A DNA stretch of 28,024 nucleotides from a virus. The stretch covers positions 1-28,024 of IMG/VR virus record IMGVR_UViG_3300035670_001036. One strand, given 5' to 3'. Of this stretch, positions 20,037 to 27,386 are shown piece after piece; position 1 is the stretch's first letter; each line of letters begins with the position of its first letter. The position numbers and the translations under genes are program-made. Under the pieces are notes generated by a model. That model had not been told where the DNA came from. It ran no database searches and worked only from the letters and a program-made list of their open reading frames with translations.

Positions 20037-22288
20037 TAGATTTCCTCATATTTCTTTCTATTGATATTATATTCTAAGCTATCTTTAAGCTTAATTCCTA
20101 GATAATAAGTAGCACCTGCGAATCTTTTCTTTTCGAATTTTTTACTCATGTTTCTTCCGAACATAGTATTAGATATTTGATACTCTTTGTTGATTGAAAC
20201 GTAGTTGCATAAATTCTGAAATAAGTTTGTGGCTTTTTCCCTATAAGAAGGGTTAATTTCACAAGATTCATCAATCCACCTTTGAACTAAATCCATTTCC
20301 GATCGATATTCTTTGATGCTGTCATCAATGGCTGCAGGATTTTCTAAACCTTCTTGTTGCCATTTTAGAGCACCTTCGACTAACCAACCAAGAATTTCAG
20401 GTAGTTCTTTTTCTAGTTTGAAAACTAATTCTTTATCACGTTTGTCGTTTTCAAAGATAACATTGAACGGTATAATTTTAATACGTCTCCAAATTCCATT
20501 ATCAGTTCCTCGTATAATTGGTCTATGGTTTGTTGCCATAAAAATCTTGAAGATTGGGAAGAATTCGAATTCATCACCATATAAGAATCTAGCTACGATT
20601 TTTTCTATACCAGAAGTCATCATCTTGATTCTGGATTCGTTGAGTTTATCACCAATTTGTGATTCACTAGTAATAACATTACGAATTCCATTAAGTCTTG
20701 CTATTTCTCCAAGGTTAGCAGTTTTGTTATTTTTTTCTAATAACACTTCGATTTCGCTAACTGAACCATAGCTTCCTGCTACTTTGTTAAGAATTTCTAA
20801 TAAGACCGATTTTCCATTACTTCCGTCTCCTAATAACATAAACATGCATTGTTCTTTAGTGCTTCCTGTAATCGAATAACCCATAATTTTGTGCATATAG
20901 TTTATAAGTTGTTCGTCTTCATTAAACACTTCGTTTAAGAACTTCAAGAACTTTTCAGGTTTTTTGTTAGAAAACTTGATTGGACTTATTTTAGATATGA
21001 GAAGATTTTTATCATGAGGTATGAGCTCACCAGTTTTTAGGTTAATGATACCATCTTCACAATTAAATAAGAATTGGTCTTTGTCGAAATCTGCGTTTGT
21101 GCATGGAATCCCTTCAATATGTTCTGCTTCTTTAAGAAAAGCCTCCTTTCCAGAAGAAGATAATGCACGTTTAACGTTTTTAATCAACATTTGTCTTTGT
21201 TCTTCGCTTTGGACCATTAACGCTTGTTGCTTCATGTCCTCAATCATAAGTTCTGCAAAGTTTTTAACGTGATTATAAACATCATGTTGCCAATACTTTC
21301 CGTTCCATATCATCCATTTTTTATTGTTAACGTTGAATCTAATTCTATCTCCAAACTTTTCAATGAATCTATGGGCATTTCCTGTATCGTTAAGTTCGTA
21401 TTCGCTAATGATTACAGTTTGTTTAGAATTGACTACTGCAGAAATTGCAGCTTTAATTGTCGAGTCTCTGTAATCTGTTCTTTGAATCCATTTCTTTTTG
21501 TGAGCTTCATCTTTTGAAGCAAAGTAAGGACTATTTCTAAAGTTTTCGTCGATGGCGTTATAATTTCCATTGAGATAATAGGCCAACTTATTACACAAAG
21601 CTAAATCTAATTCGCTTTCGTTTGCACCGGAACCTGGAGCAATTGAATTCCACAATTTGTTGAATTTAGCGTCTTTTTTCAGCGCATTCTTAAGTTGTTC
21701 AATATCGTAGGAAGAATCAATTTTTTCAAGAAATGCTACGTTTTTCTTTTTCATATATTTATTAAGAATGTATGAAATATCGACAGTAGCTATTTCACTT
21801 TGAAAAATTGCGTTTCCTGTAATAGTCACGAACTTATTTGTGTTATCGCTGATGTAGATTTCTAAACCAATATTTCTGTTGTTGATGTAGTATGAATTTT
21901 TGTCAATAACATTATTGGTTTTGAAAATGATTCTTATACCTTTACCAGATGGACTAGTTTCGGTATAGCTTTGCATATAGTCTATAATCTCTTGAGCAAC
22001 ATCACTGATTTTGCCATTTTCATCAATACAGTTATCAATATCAATGGCGCTAAATCCATTGAAAATACCTAAACCTAATCCACCAACCATTTTACCATCT
22101 TCGCCAAAAGCATAATAGTTGCTGAGAACAGTTAGTGCTTGTGAGTAAGAATGGAACGTTGATGGATTATTAGATTTAGCGTAGTCTCCAGTGAGCGTGT
22201 CAAATGGAATCTTACCTTTTTCAGTCAAGCGCCAGCAACACCATAAGGCGTTTTGTTTTAATTCATTCGGTAAAGAATTCCAAAGCAT
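20036..22288 (-). CDS. Primase-polymerase fused to SF3 (D5-type) helicase
   Basis: The product has 750 residues. The N-terminal 200 form an archaeo-eukaryotic primase (PrimPol) domain: AIDIDNCID with catalytic Asp83 and Asp85, SGKGIRI near 114-120, and LEIYISDNTNKFVTITGN near 142-159. The C-terminal part is an SF3 helicase: Walker A GDGSNGKS near 486, Walker B region NVITSESQIG, and IFKIFMATNHRPIIRGTDNGIWRRI in overlapping parts. Length and order resemble the NrS-1 phage PrimPol-helicase. It likely primes and unwinds, and may synthesise, at the origin. It heads the operon that also makes the nucleotide-modifying enzymes. Confidence 0.88.
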   Translation of the reverse strand: MLWNSLPNELKQNALWCCWRLTEKGKIPFDTLTGDYAKSNNPSTFHSYSQALTVLSNYYAFGEDGKMVGGLGLGIFNGFSAIDIDNCIDENGKISDVAQEIIDYMQSYTETSPSGKGIRIIFKTNNVIDKNSYYINNRNIGLEIYISDNTNKFVTITGNAIFQSEIATVDISYILNKYMKKKNVAFLEKIDSSYDIEQLKNALKKDAKFNKLWNSIAPGSGANESELDLALCNKLAYYLNGNYNAIDENFRNSPYFASKDEAHKKKWIQRTDYRDSTIKAAISAVVNSKQTVIISEYELNDTGNAHRFIEKFGDRIRFNVNNKKWMIWNGKYWQHDVYNHVKNFAELMIEDMKQQALMVQSEEQRQMLIKNVKRALSSSGKEAFLKEAEHIEGIPCTNADFDKDQFLFNCEDGIINLKTGELIPHDKNLLISKISPIKFSNKKPEKFLKFLNEVFNEDEQLINYMHKIMGYSITGSTKEQCMFMLLGDGSNGKSVLLEILNKVAGSYGSVSEIEVLLEKNNKTANLGEIARLNGIRNVITSESQIGDKLNESRIKMMTSGIEKIVARFLYGDEFEFFPIFKIFMATNHRPIIRGTDNGIWRRIKIIPFNVIFENDKRDKELVFKLEKELPEILGWLVEGALKWQQEGLENPAAIDDSIKEYRSEMDLVQRWIDESCEINPSYREKATNLFQNLCNYVSINKEYQISNTMFGRNMSKKFEKKRFAGATYYLGIKLKDSLEYNINRKKYEEI

Positions 22289-22300
22289 ACATTATACCTA

Positions 22301-22834
22301 TTAAAACGGTAAATCTTCGTCTGCTATTTCAATGATGTCTTTTGCAGTATTGACAGGAACGTTTTGGGCGCCGGGTAATTTTTTACGTTCTGGAACTTTG
22401 ATTTTTCCTTCTTGTAATGCTTTGATGCTACGAATATCGACTGGTTTGAGACCAACTTTGACTTCGTTAGTCACGGCATCTTGATATTCTTCTTCGCCAA
22501 AGACTACAACAAAATTCTTACCAACTAAATCTTGTTCGTTCCATTTCCATACAAATCCTTCGTTGGATTTTTCAATTGCAGTAATAAAAGACTTGAACCA
22601 AGTTAAGGCGCTTTCTTTATAAGAACGAATCACTGTTCCTAAGTATGGCCATTTGTCTCCAACAACTTGAGCACCGAAAGTTCCTTTGAATTGACCTTCA
22701 GTAATATCGAAATAGACACGTAAGTAGCTTCGATCAGGCACGTCTTCGACTTTCACTACTTTAGCTAAATAAATACCAGGAGCAAGTAGTGTGTTGCTTT
22801 CCTTGATTTCAGACCAGTTTCCTATAGTTTTCAT
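22301..22834 (-). CDS. Single-strand DNA-binding protein (DUF669-like)
   Basis: The product has 177 residues. A beta-rich N-terminal part with GQFKGTFGAQVVGDKWPYLGT and a Trp/Phe-rich middle (SFITAIEKSNEGFVWKW) fits the DUF669-type phage SSB analogue. The last ten residues, IEIADEDLPF, are the acidic DxDLPF tip through which SSB proteins dock replication and repair partners. It lies directly between the Sak4-like ATPase and the primase-helicase gene, in keeping with a role in coating single strands for both. A run of rich ribosome-site bases (AAGGAGG) precedes ATG. Confidence 0.75.
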   Translation of the reverse strand: MKTIGNWSEIKESNTLLAPGIYLAKVVKVEDVPDRSYLRVYFDITEGQFKGTFGAQVVGDKWPYLGTVIRSYKESALTWFKSFITAIEKSNEGFVWKWNEQDLVGKNFVVVFGEEEYQDAVTNEVKVGLKPVDIRSIKALQEGKIKVPERKKLPGAQNVPVNTAKDIIEIADEDLPF

Positions 22835-22843
22835 AATTCCTCC

Positions 22844-23464
22844 TTATAGGTTGTAGTATGTTCGAACAGTAGTATCTACTAACTTCAAATCATTATCGAT
22901 TTTTTCGTCTTTGAACATATCGATGGGTGTTTTTGTGACATCGAATCCGTTCGACTGAGTTGCAAATACATACTTTCCGTCTTCTTTAAGTGCACGTAAT
23001 ACAATCGTAAACATACCTTCAATGCAGACTTTATCATCTAACATTTTACCGATAGTTTTTGGTTTCACATCTCCCATATCGTTCTTTTCTTCGTGCATAA
23101 ACAAGTAAACGATTTTTTCGTTGGGTAATTCGTGAATAATAAATTGAATGAGCTGCCAAAAGTTATCACCTAACGAGTTATAAAGTTCGAAGATTTGACC
23201 ACCTTTGCCACCGCTATGACCACGCATGAATTGGTTAGTAATTAGATAACCTGCATCGTCGATAACAAGCGAATTGACTTTGCTTTGTAAGAGTAAAGCT
23301 TTGATTTTGGCGTAATCATCAGTCTTAATATACTTAAGATTGTTTTTGAACGGAAAGGGTTTTCCTAACACATTCATAATACCTACTTCGTTTTCTCCGA
23401 AGTTTCGTAAAGAGGTGGATTTGCCAGAACCACTTTTACCTAACACAAGAATTGGTAATCCCAT
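22844..23464 (-). CDS. Sak4-like RecA-fold recombination ATPase
   Basis: The product has 206 residues from ATG 23464 (MGLPILVLGKSG), which has AAGGAGAATAAAAACT upstream. Walker A is LGKSGSGKSTS (8-18) and Walker B is NSLVIDDAGYLI near residue 80. The size, GHSGGKGGQIFELYN segment and context fit phage AAA_24/Sak4-type single-strand annealing or RecA-like recombinases. It probably works with the adjacent nuclease and SSB in recombination-linked replication. Confidence 0.75.
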   Translation of the reverse strand: MGLPILVLGKSGSGKSTSLRNFGENEVGIMNVLGKPFPFKNNLKYIKTDDYAKIKALLLQSKVNSLVIDDAGYLITNQFMRGHSGGKGGQIFELYNSLGDNFWQLIQFIIHELPNEKIVYLFMHEEKNDMGDVKPKTIGKMLDDKVCIEGMFTIVLRALKEDGKYVFATQSNGFDVTKTPIDMFKDEKIDNDLKLVDTTVRTYYNL

Positions 23465-23469
23465 AGTTT

Positions 23470-24348
23470 TTATTCTCCTTTTACGTTTTTGTGATAGTGG
23501 TCGCAAAACTGATTGACTGGGCAGTAGTCTTTACAACGTTTGTCTTCGCCTTTTCTAAATTGAATTGTAGCTTTAGGTTCTTCAAACTTGATAAAGTTTT
23601 CTGCTTCTTCTTTAGTATCAAATACACGTATAGCAGTCTTGCGGTTTTCTTTGACTACAGCGTATTTGTCTCCGGTATTCCAACGTTCTTCTGCTGAGCA
23701 CAAAGGTAGTTCTTCATCAGGTAATCTTTCTGATTCCATGAGTTCAGTGATTCTTTTTTTGATAAAGAATTCAATATCTTCGATGTCTGCGCTAGAAACA
23801 TTATATTCCCAAGTGACGATTGGATTTTCAGGATAGTAGTCTCCTTTAAATTCAGCTCGTCGTTTATCACCTGCGTTCCAATCTTTTAGTAAAGCGTGAA
23901 ACTTAAGTGTTTGGACAAACTTTCCTTGCTTTCGTAAAAGCCAAGAATAGATTAGTCCTTGTTTTTTCCAGTCTTCGAAATCTTTATAAATCATTTTCCA
24001 CACAGATGCAGTTTTGTAATCTTCTAACGAATATGTTTCTTCGTTATACAAATCCGCTCGTCCTGTTAAGTAATAATCATCTAAGACTTCTTCTCGAAAA
24101 CTGATTTCGGAGTTTCCTGTTTCGTCATGTTCTTCCATAATTTTATGAACAGCCGTTCCAAGAATCATCCATACCATATCGCTAACGTCCATTTCTATTT
24201 CACCATCGTGTCTTCTTTTCAATAAGATTTCACGTGTAGGTGCAAGTATAGTTGTAGCGCTATAGTCTTTTTCGTTCCATGGTTTTTGATTCTTCAGTGC
24301 GAAGTTTTCCAAGGCTTTCGGTAATTTTTTCTTATTAGTAATCTTCAT
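23470..24348 (-). CDS. Cas4/RecB-like PD-(D/E)xK exonuclease with Cys cluster
   Basis: The product has 292 residues. The nuclease core runs through GTAVHKIMEEH (His68), GRADLYN (Asp99), SLEDYKTAS (Asp110, Lys112) and QGLIYSWLL (Gln130), the order of the RecB-type fold. Three Cys at the C-terminus (CKDYCPVNQFCDHYH) plus one upstream (LPLCSAEE) could hold an iron-sulfur cluster, as in Cas4 and AddB. It probably makes single-stranded ends for the Sak4-like ATPase. No CRISPR genes are nearby. ATG overlaps the XRE regulator stop (ATGA). Confidence 0.8.
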   Translation of the reverse strand: MKITNKKKLPKALENFALKNQKPWNEKDYSATTILAPTREILLKRRHDGEIEMDVSDMVWMILGTAVHKIMEEHDETGNSEISFREEVLDDYYLTGRADLYNEETYSLEDYKTASVWKMIYKDFEDWKKQGLIYSWLLRKQGKFVQTLKFHALLKDWNAGDKRRAEFKGDYYPENPIVTWEYNVSSADIEDIEFFIKKRITELMESERLPDEELPLCSAEERWNTGDKYAVVKENRKTAIRVFDTKEEAENFIKFEEPKATIQFRKGEDKRCKDYCPVNQFCDHYHKNVKGE

Positions 24349-24548
24349 CGTTCCTCCATCATCTTTCTCAAGACTCGAGTTTCCATATTCGTAAACCGGC
24401 TTATTGCCTTTAATACCTTCGGACCTGCTTTCCGCCCATTCTCTAAATTAGATATTGTGACCAAACTTAACCTTAAAGCATACGCTAGTTCTTTTTGTGT
24501 CATAGCTTTATCTAATCGAGATTGGCGGACTAAGTCCGCTAATGACAT
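24345..24548 (-). CDS. XRE-family helix-turn-helix regulator
   Basis: The product has 67 residues. MTQKELAYALRLSLVTISNLENGRK (17-41, in overlapping parts) is a clear Cro/C1-type helix-turn-helix with the usual LENG turn. AGGAGGAAATCT precedes ATG. It is the second gene behind the strong promoter at 24815-24842 and could repress that promoter or one of the 105-bp elements. No partner repressor on the other strand is present, so it is not a classic lysogeny switch within this window. Confidence 0.8.
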   Translation of the reverse strand: MSLADLVRQSRLDKAMTQKELAYALRLSLVTISNLENGRKAGPKVLKAISRFTNMETRVLRKMMEER

Positions 24549-24572
24549 AGATTTCCTCCTTTCTAATCTAAA

Positions 24573-24791
24573 TTATTCAAACTTTTTGTCGTGTTTGAAC
24601 GCAAGAAATTCAAGTTCTGCTGCGAAACGATTCATACGAGAAGCTTCGTAATCCATATTGAATGAATCTTCTTTCGTATGGAATTCTGCAACGACTGATT
24701 TAACTTCGTGAATTTGCTTTGTTAATTCAACAATACGGTCAGCTAAGGTTCGAAGTGTTGCAGACAGATTTTCTTCAGTAATCTTTCCCAT
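24573..24791 (-). CDS. First gene of the replication operon, coiled-coil protein
   Basis: The product has 72 residues. MGKITEENLSATLRTLADRI and LTKQIHEVKSVVAEFH form likely coiled-coil helices; the C-terminus is mixed charge (AFKHDKKFE). AAAGGAGAAAAACT precedes ATG, and the best promoter of the window lies about 25 bases upstream, so it should be made early and strongly. I recognise no family; a host-factor binder is one guess. Confidence 0.65.
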   Translation of the reverse strand: MGKITEENLSATLRTLADRIVELTKQIHEVKSVVAEFHTKEDSFNMDYEASRMNRFAAELEFLAFKHDKKFE

Positions 24792-24814
24792 AGTTTTTCT
24801 CCTTTCATGATTCT

Positions 24815-24842
24815 ATTATACAACTGTTTTTGTCTTTGTAAA
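24815..24842 (-). promoter_or_regulatory. Promoter of the replication operon
   Basis: TTTACA (24837-24842), a 16-base spacer and TATAAT (24815-24820) on the minus strand form a near-consensus sigma-70 promoter. A second ATTTACA lies about 24 bases upstream with A/T tracts, and the 105-bp element copy B lies further upstream. The ribosome site of the 24791 gene follows directly. Confidence 0.7.
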
Positions 24843-24884
24843 TAAAAATGTTAAAAAAAATGTAAATAAGTTTTCGAAGCTGTC

Positions 24885-24989
24885 TTACATAGTTGTGTAT
24901 AGTTTAGTTCATTTTTTATAAAATACACAAGAAAATAAAATCTTATAGAAGTTTATAAAAAACAGCCTAAACTATGTTCAACTGTGCAT
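24885..24989. repeat. 105-bp element, copy B
   Basis: This is the partner of 12320-12424 in the same orientation and of the same length. Its ends, ttacatagttgtgtatagtt and the reverse complement of aactatgttcaactgtgcat, form the same inverted arrangement of paired boxes. The shared AT-rich core includes attttttataaaata and ataaaatyytatagaag. It overlaps the 3' end of the membrane-protein gene and lies upstream of the replication promoter. Confidence 0.7.
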
Positions 24990-25860
24990 CTTGTCTATTT
25001 TTCTTCCAAAGATAAAATCTCTTAATAACACTAATGCTAAAATCTAAATCACCGAGTGCGATCTCGTCAACGAATTCCTTGCTCAAATATGTTCCATTAA
25101 CATAGTTCATCAAGATGCCTAGGATGCGCACCATGACATCTATAATGAGAATGATACTAAATTCTAATACAGCGGTAATTAAGAATGATGCCCAGAAGGC
25201 AGTAAGTGAAATAGATAAGACATAACCTGGTAAAACTTTATGAAGCCACCATCTATATTTATCTCTTCCTGAGTGTTTATCGATGAGTCCGTTATTCATA
25301 GCAAGTTTTCCAGTAGATAAAATAGAACCTGAATAAACCATAGGGAAATCTATGTTAGCGAACTCTAGATTTTGAGCAATATAGTCTTCTGTTCTTTCCG
25401 ATTCAAGTTGTTTTATTTTACTAATCTTTTTGTTCCATTCTTCTTCTTTTCCCTTAAAGTATAGTTTTCTTTCTTCAAGTGTCATTGTGTTTTTAAGTTT
25501 GTTAATTTTATTGTCTAACACATTAAGATACATCTTTCGCTTTCTTTCTAAATTGAATTCAATAAGAAATTCTTCGAACAAATTAGGGTCTTCTGTTTGA
25601 GCAAATTCACTAATTGTGTTTTCTCTGTCAGAAAGTTTTTCATTGTTTTCTTTGAATTTAGGAATTCCCATTGTGATAGAAGATGCGAGAGCTATAACGT
25701 TAATAATGACAACTGTTAACGTCGAAAACCAAAATTGACCACTTAAAAGGACATTAACGTCAAAGTCAGCTTGAATAAAAGAAAAAAGACCAGTAAGAAA
25801 AAACGACGCGAATAATAAGATGACGCTAACTATGGCATGAAGTTTCAGTTTTACTTTCAT
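24967..25860 (-). CDS. Membrane protein with long internal coiled coil
   Basis: The product has 297 residues from ATG 25860 (MKVKLKLHAIVSVILLF), which has AAAGGAAATCTAAA upstream. Two membrane segments lie at about 7-29 and 44-66, then a charged, helical stretch of some 140 residues (KKISKIKQLESERTEDYIAQ), then two more segments at about 211-253. Placing membrane ends together with a large charged domain suggests an envelope role such as exclusion of other phages, a lysis helper or a membrane anchor. No family is recognised. Its last codons lie in the 105-bp element. Confidence 0.6.
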   Translation of the reverse strand: MKVKLKLHAIVSVILLFASFFLTGLFSFIQADFDVNVLLSGQFWFSTLTVVIINVIALASSITMGIPKFKENNEKLSDRENTISEFAQTEDPNLFEEFLIEFNLERKRKMYLNVLDNKINKLKNTMTLEERKLYFKGKEEEWNKKISKIKQLESERTEDYIAQNLEFANIDFPMVYSGSILSTGKLAMNNGLIDKHSGRDKYRWWLHKVLPGYVLSISLTAFWASFLITAVLEFSIILIIDVMVRILGILMNYVNGTYLSKEFVDEIALGDLDFSISVIKRFYLWKKNRQDAQLNIV

Positions 25861-25861
25861 T

Positions 25862-26263
25862 TTAGATTTCCTTTCCAACTAATAATCTAAAAAACAATGC
25901 TATGATATTTGACACTGAGGACCACAATGTAATAAACTGAAGTTTATCTATGTGGTCTTCTGTAATGTTAAGAATAAAGAACAAGAACAGCAATACGAAT
26001 GGTGGCATTATATTTGACAAGAAATACTTAAGCTGACTATTTTTAGAAGATATGACATAAGCTTTGATTCGTTTACTTAGTCCTAATGCAATCACCAAAA
26101 TTACGAGAATTCCCCATCCGCTTACACTGGAACTTATTTTATTAGGGTCATTTGTGAATAATTGGTATTGAGTAGCAATCAATATGATTGGAACTACAAT
26201 CGCAAAGAATACATCCAGGACGTTAAATAACCAAAAGCGTTGTTGCTTGGTTAATTGTGTCAT
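25862..26263 (-). CDS. Small four-segment membrane protein
   Basis: The product has 133 residues with likely membrane segments near 12-31, 48-65, 84-102 and 107-128, and short basic loops (SKRIKAYVISSKN). There is no signal peptide cleavage site. It sits between two other membrane genes. Holins usually have one to three segments, so a holin is possible but not typical. Function unknown. Confidence 0.55.
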   Translation of the reverse strand: MTQLTKQQRFWLFNVLDVFFAIVVPIILIATQYQLFTNDPNKISSSVSGWGILVILVIALGLSKRIKAYVISSKNSQLKYFLSNIMPPFVLLFLFFILNITEDHIDKLQFITLWSSVSNIIALFFRLLVGKEI

Positions 26264-26264
26264 G

Positions 26265-26720
26265 TTATTCTCCTTTGAGTTTCGCTAAATTGCTTACGAT
26301 TTCTTTTGCAGTTTCTATAACTGGAGCTGATTCTAAAACTTTTTTAGCTTTCGCAAATACTTCACCATCAATTTCTGGTTTTTTCATATCTGCTACAATC
26401 TTAGCAATTTTAGCTTTAGCTTCATAACTAAGTTTGCTGTTTAGAAAAGCTTCTGCGAATAACAAGTTTTGTTTTTCTAACATAGTTAATAATTCACGAT
26501 TGTAATTTACCACAACTGACATTTGATTTTTAAGTTCTTGGTATTGTGTTTCCTTAACAACTACAGCTTTCTTAGCACTGTAAGCTTCTAAAGATTTTGA
26601 CCTATTCATAAAAGTCACGAACACACCCATGATTGTAATGGCTGCAATAGATAAACGTGTGAATTCTTCACTAGATAAATAAGCTGCTGCTTGTTCGATA
26701 AATTCGATAATTCCTGTCAT
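26265..26720 (-). CDS. Single-span membrane protein with coiled coil (holin-like?)
   Basis: The product has 151 residues. One membrane segment lies near 22-38 (RLSIAAITIMGVFVTFM), followed by a basic junction (NRSKSLEAYSAKK) and a long helical, charged domain (YQELKNQMSVVVNYNRELLTM). This layout fits some one-span holins or a membrane anchor for a partner. ATG overlaps the stop of the coiled-coil gene before it. No endolysin is visible next to it, which weakens a lysis call. Confidence 0.5.
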   Translation of the reverse strand: MTGIIEFIEQAAAYLSSEEFTRLSIAAITIMGVFVTFMNRSKSLEAYSAKKAVVVKETQYQELKNQMSVVVNYNRELLTMLEKQNLLFAEAFLNSKLSYEAKAKIAKIVADMKKPEIDGEVFAKAKKVLESAPVIETAKEIVSNLAKLKGE

Positions 26721-27064
26721 AAGATATTTCCTTCCTCTTCAACTTTTTCGTTGAGTTCTAATACGGCTGCTTTAAGCATTTCCAAAGCTTCGTCTGTCTT
26801 GACGTTTTTTTCTTGAAGCAACTTATTAGCAGCTTTCAATATTTCTATTTCATCTTTCAATTGTGATACCTCAGTGTTCAATGTGTTGATTTGAGATAAC
26901 AATGTAGCATTATTCAATATGAGATTTTCTGGTTTTATAAATTCATATAAACCTTTTTTAGAATCTACACAAATGAAAACACCTTCAGCTAAACCAGTTT
27001 GAAAAGCTTTAGATTGTGCTTCTATAATTTCGTTTGCTAATCCAACTGCTTTTTTAGTTATCAT
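26717..27064 (-). CDS. Coiled-coil protein, tail or membrane accessory
   Basis: The product has 115 residues. After about 50 residues of mixed structure (FICVDSKKGLYEFIKPENLI) a heptad-rich coiled coil runs to the end (LLSQINTLNTEVSQLKDEIEIL and LEMLKAAVLELNEKVEEE). It overlaps both neighbours by four bases and may form a complex with the next membrane protein, which also has a coiled coil. No family is recognised. Confidence 0.55.
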   Translation of the reverse strand: MITKKAVGLANEIIEAQSKAFQTGLAEGVFICVDSKKGLYEFIKPENLILNNATLLSQINTLNTEVSQLKDEIEILKAANKLLQEKNVKTDEALEMLKAAVLELNEKVEEEGNIL

Positions 27065-27204
27065 TTTTTACCTTCTTCTTTTAATTGCTTTTCTGCTTGT
27101 TGTTTAATGTTTTCAATAAGCGTTGCGACTTGAGCGTATGGGAGTTGCGATAATGCGTTAAGCACATATTGCACTTCTTCTACTTTCAATTCAAGTTTAA
27201 TCAT
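27061..27204 (-). CDS. Conserved 47-residue phage protein
   Basis: The product has 47 residues (MIKLELKVEEVQYVLNALSQ and then LPYAQVATLIENIKQQAEKQ in the middle). This L..LPY..V..LI..I..Q pattern is typical of tiny phage proteins found just after tail-fibre genes, of unknown role. AGGAGGAAGGTCAAA precedes ATG, and the TGA overlaps the next ATG. Its start overlaps the preceding gene by eight bases. Confidence 0.7.
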   Translation of the reverse strand: MIKLELKVEEVQYVLNALSQLPYAQVATLIENIKQQAEKQLKEEGKK

Positions 27205-27376
27205 TTTGACCTTCCTCCTTTTCTAAGTTTTCAAACTCAACAACGGTAGTTCTCCCACAACGCACTTTACCAACAAGTTCTTTTGGTATTTCTCGTTCTC
27301 CAAAAGGTTGATGTGAGGAGTGTATCGCTACGATAACACCTTGTTCGTTTTCTTCATATTGATAATAAATTTCCAT
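27197..27376 (-). CDS. Small protein downstream of tail fibre
   Basis: The product has 59 residues from ATG 27376 (MEIYYQYEENEQGVIVAIH), which has TTAAGGAGAATAAT upstream; a longer frame crosses the tail gene end. The middle reads EIPKELVGKVRCGRTTVVEF, likely strands. Such short proteins after the fibre gene can be fibre chaperones or caps, but this is positional only. Confidence 0.6.
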   Translation of the reverse strand: MEIYYQYEENEQGVIVAIHSSHQPFGEREIPKELVGKVRCGRTTVVEFENLEKEEGQND

Positions 27377-27386
27377 ATTATTCTCC

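Noticed and set aside
23470-24348. Cas4 as part of a CRISPR system
   Set aside because: No repeats, Cas1 or Cas2 are present. The neighbours are phage recombination genes.
24881-24996. Short target-site duplication (tgtc) flanking copy B, which would make the 105-bp element a miniature transposon
   Set aside because: The match is only four bases, is offset, and copy A has no such flanks.
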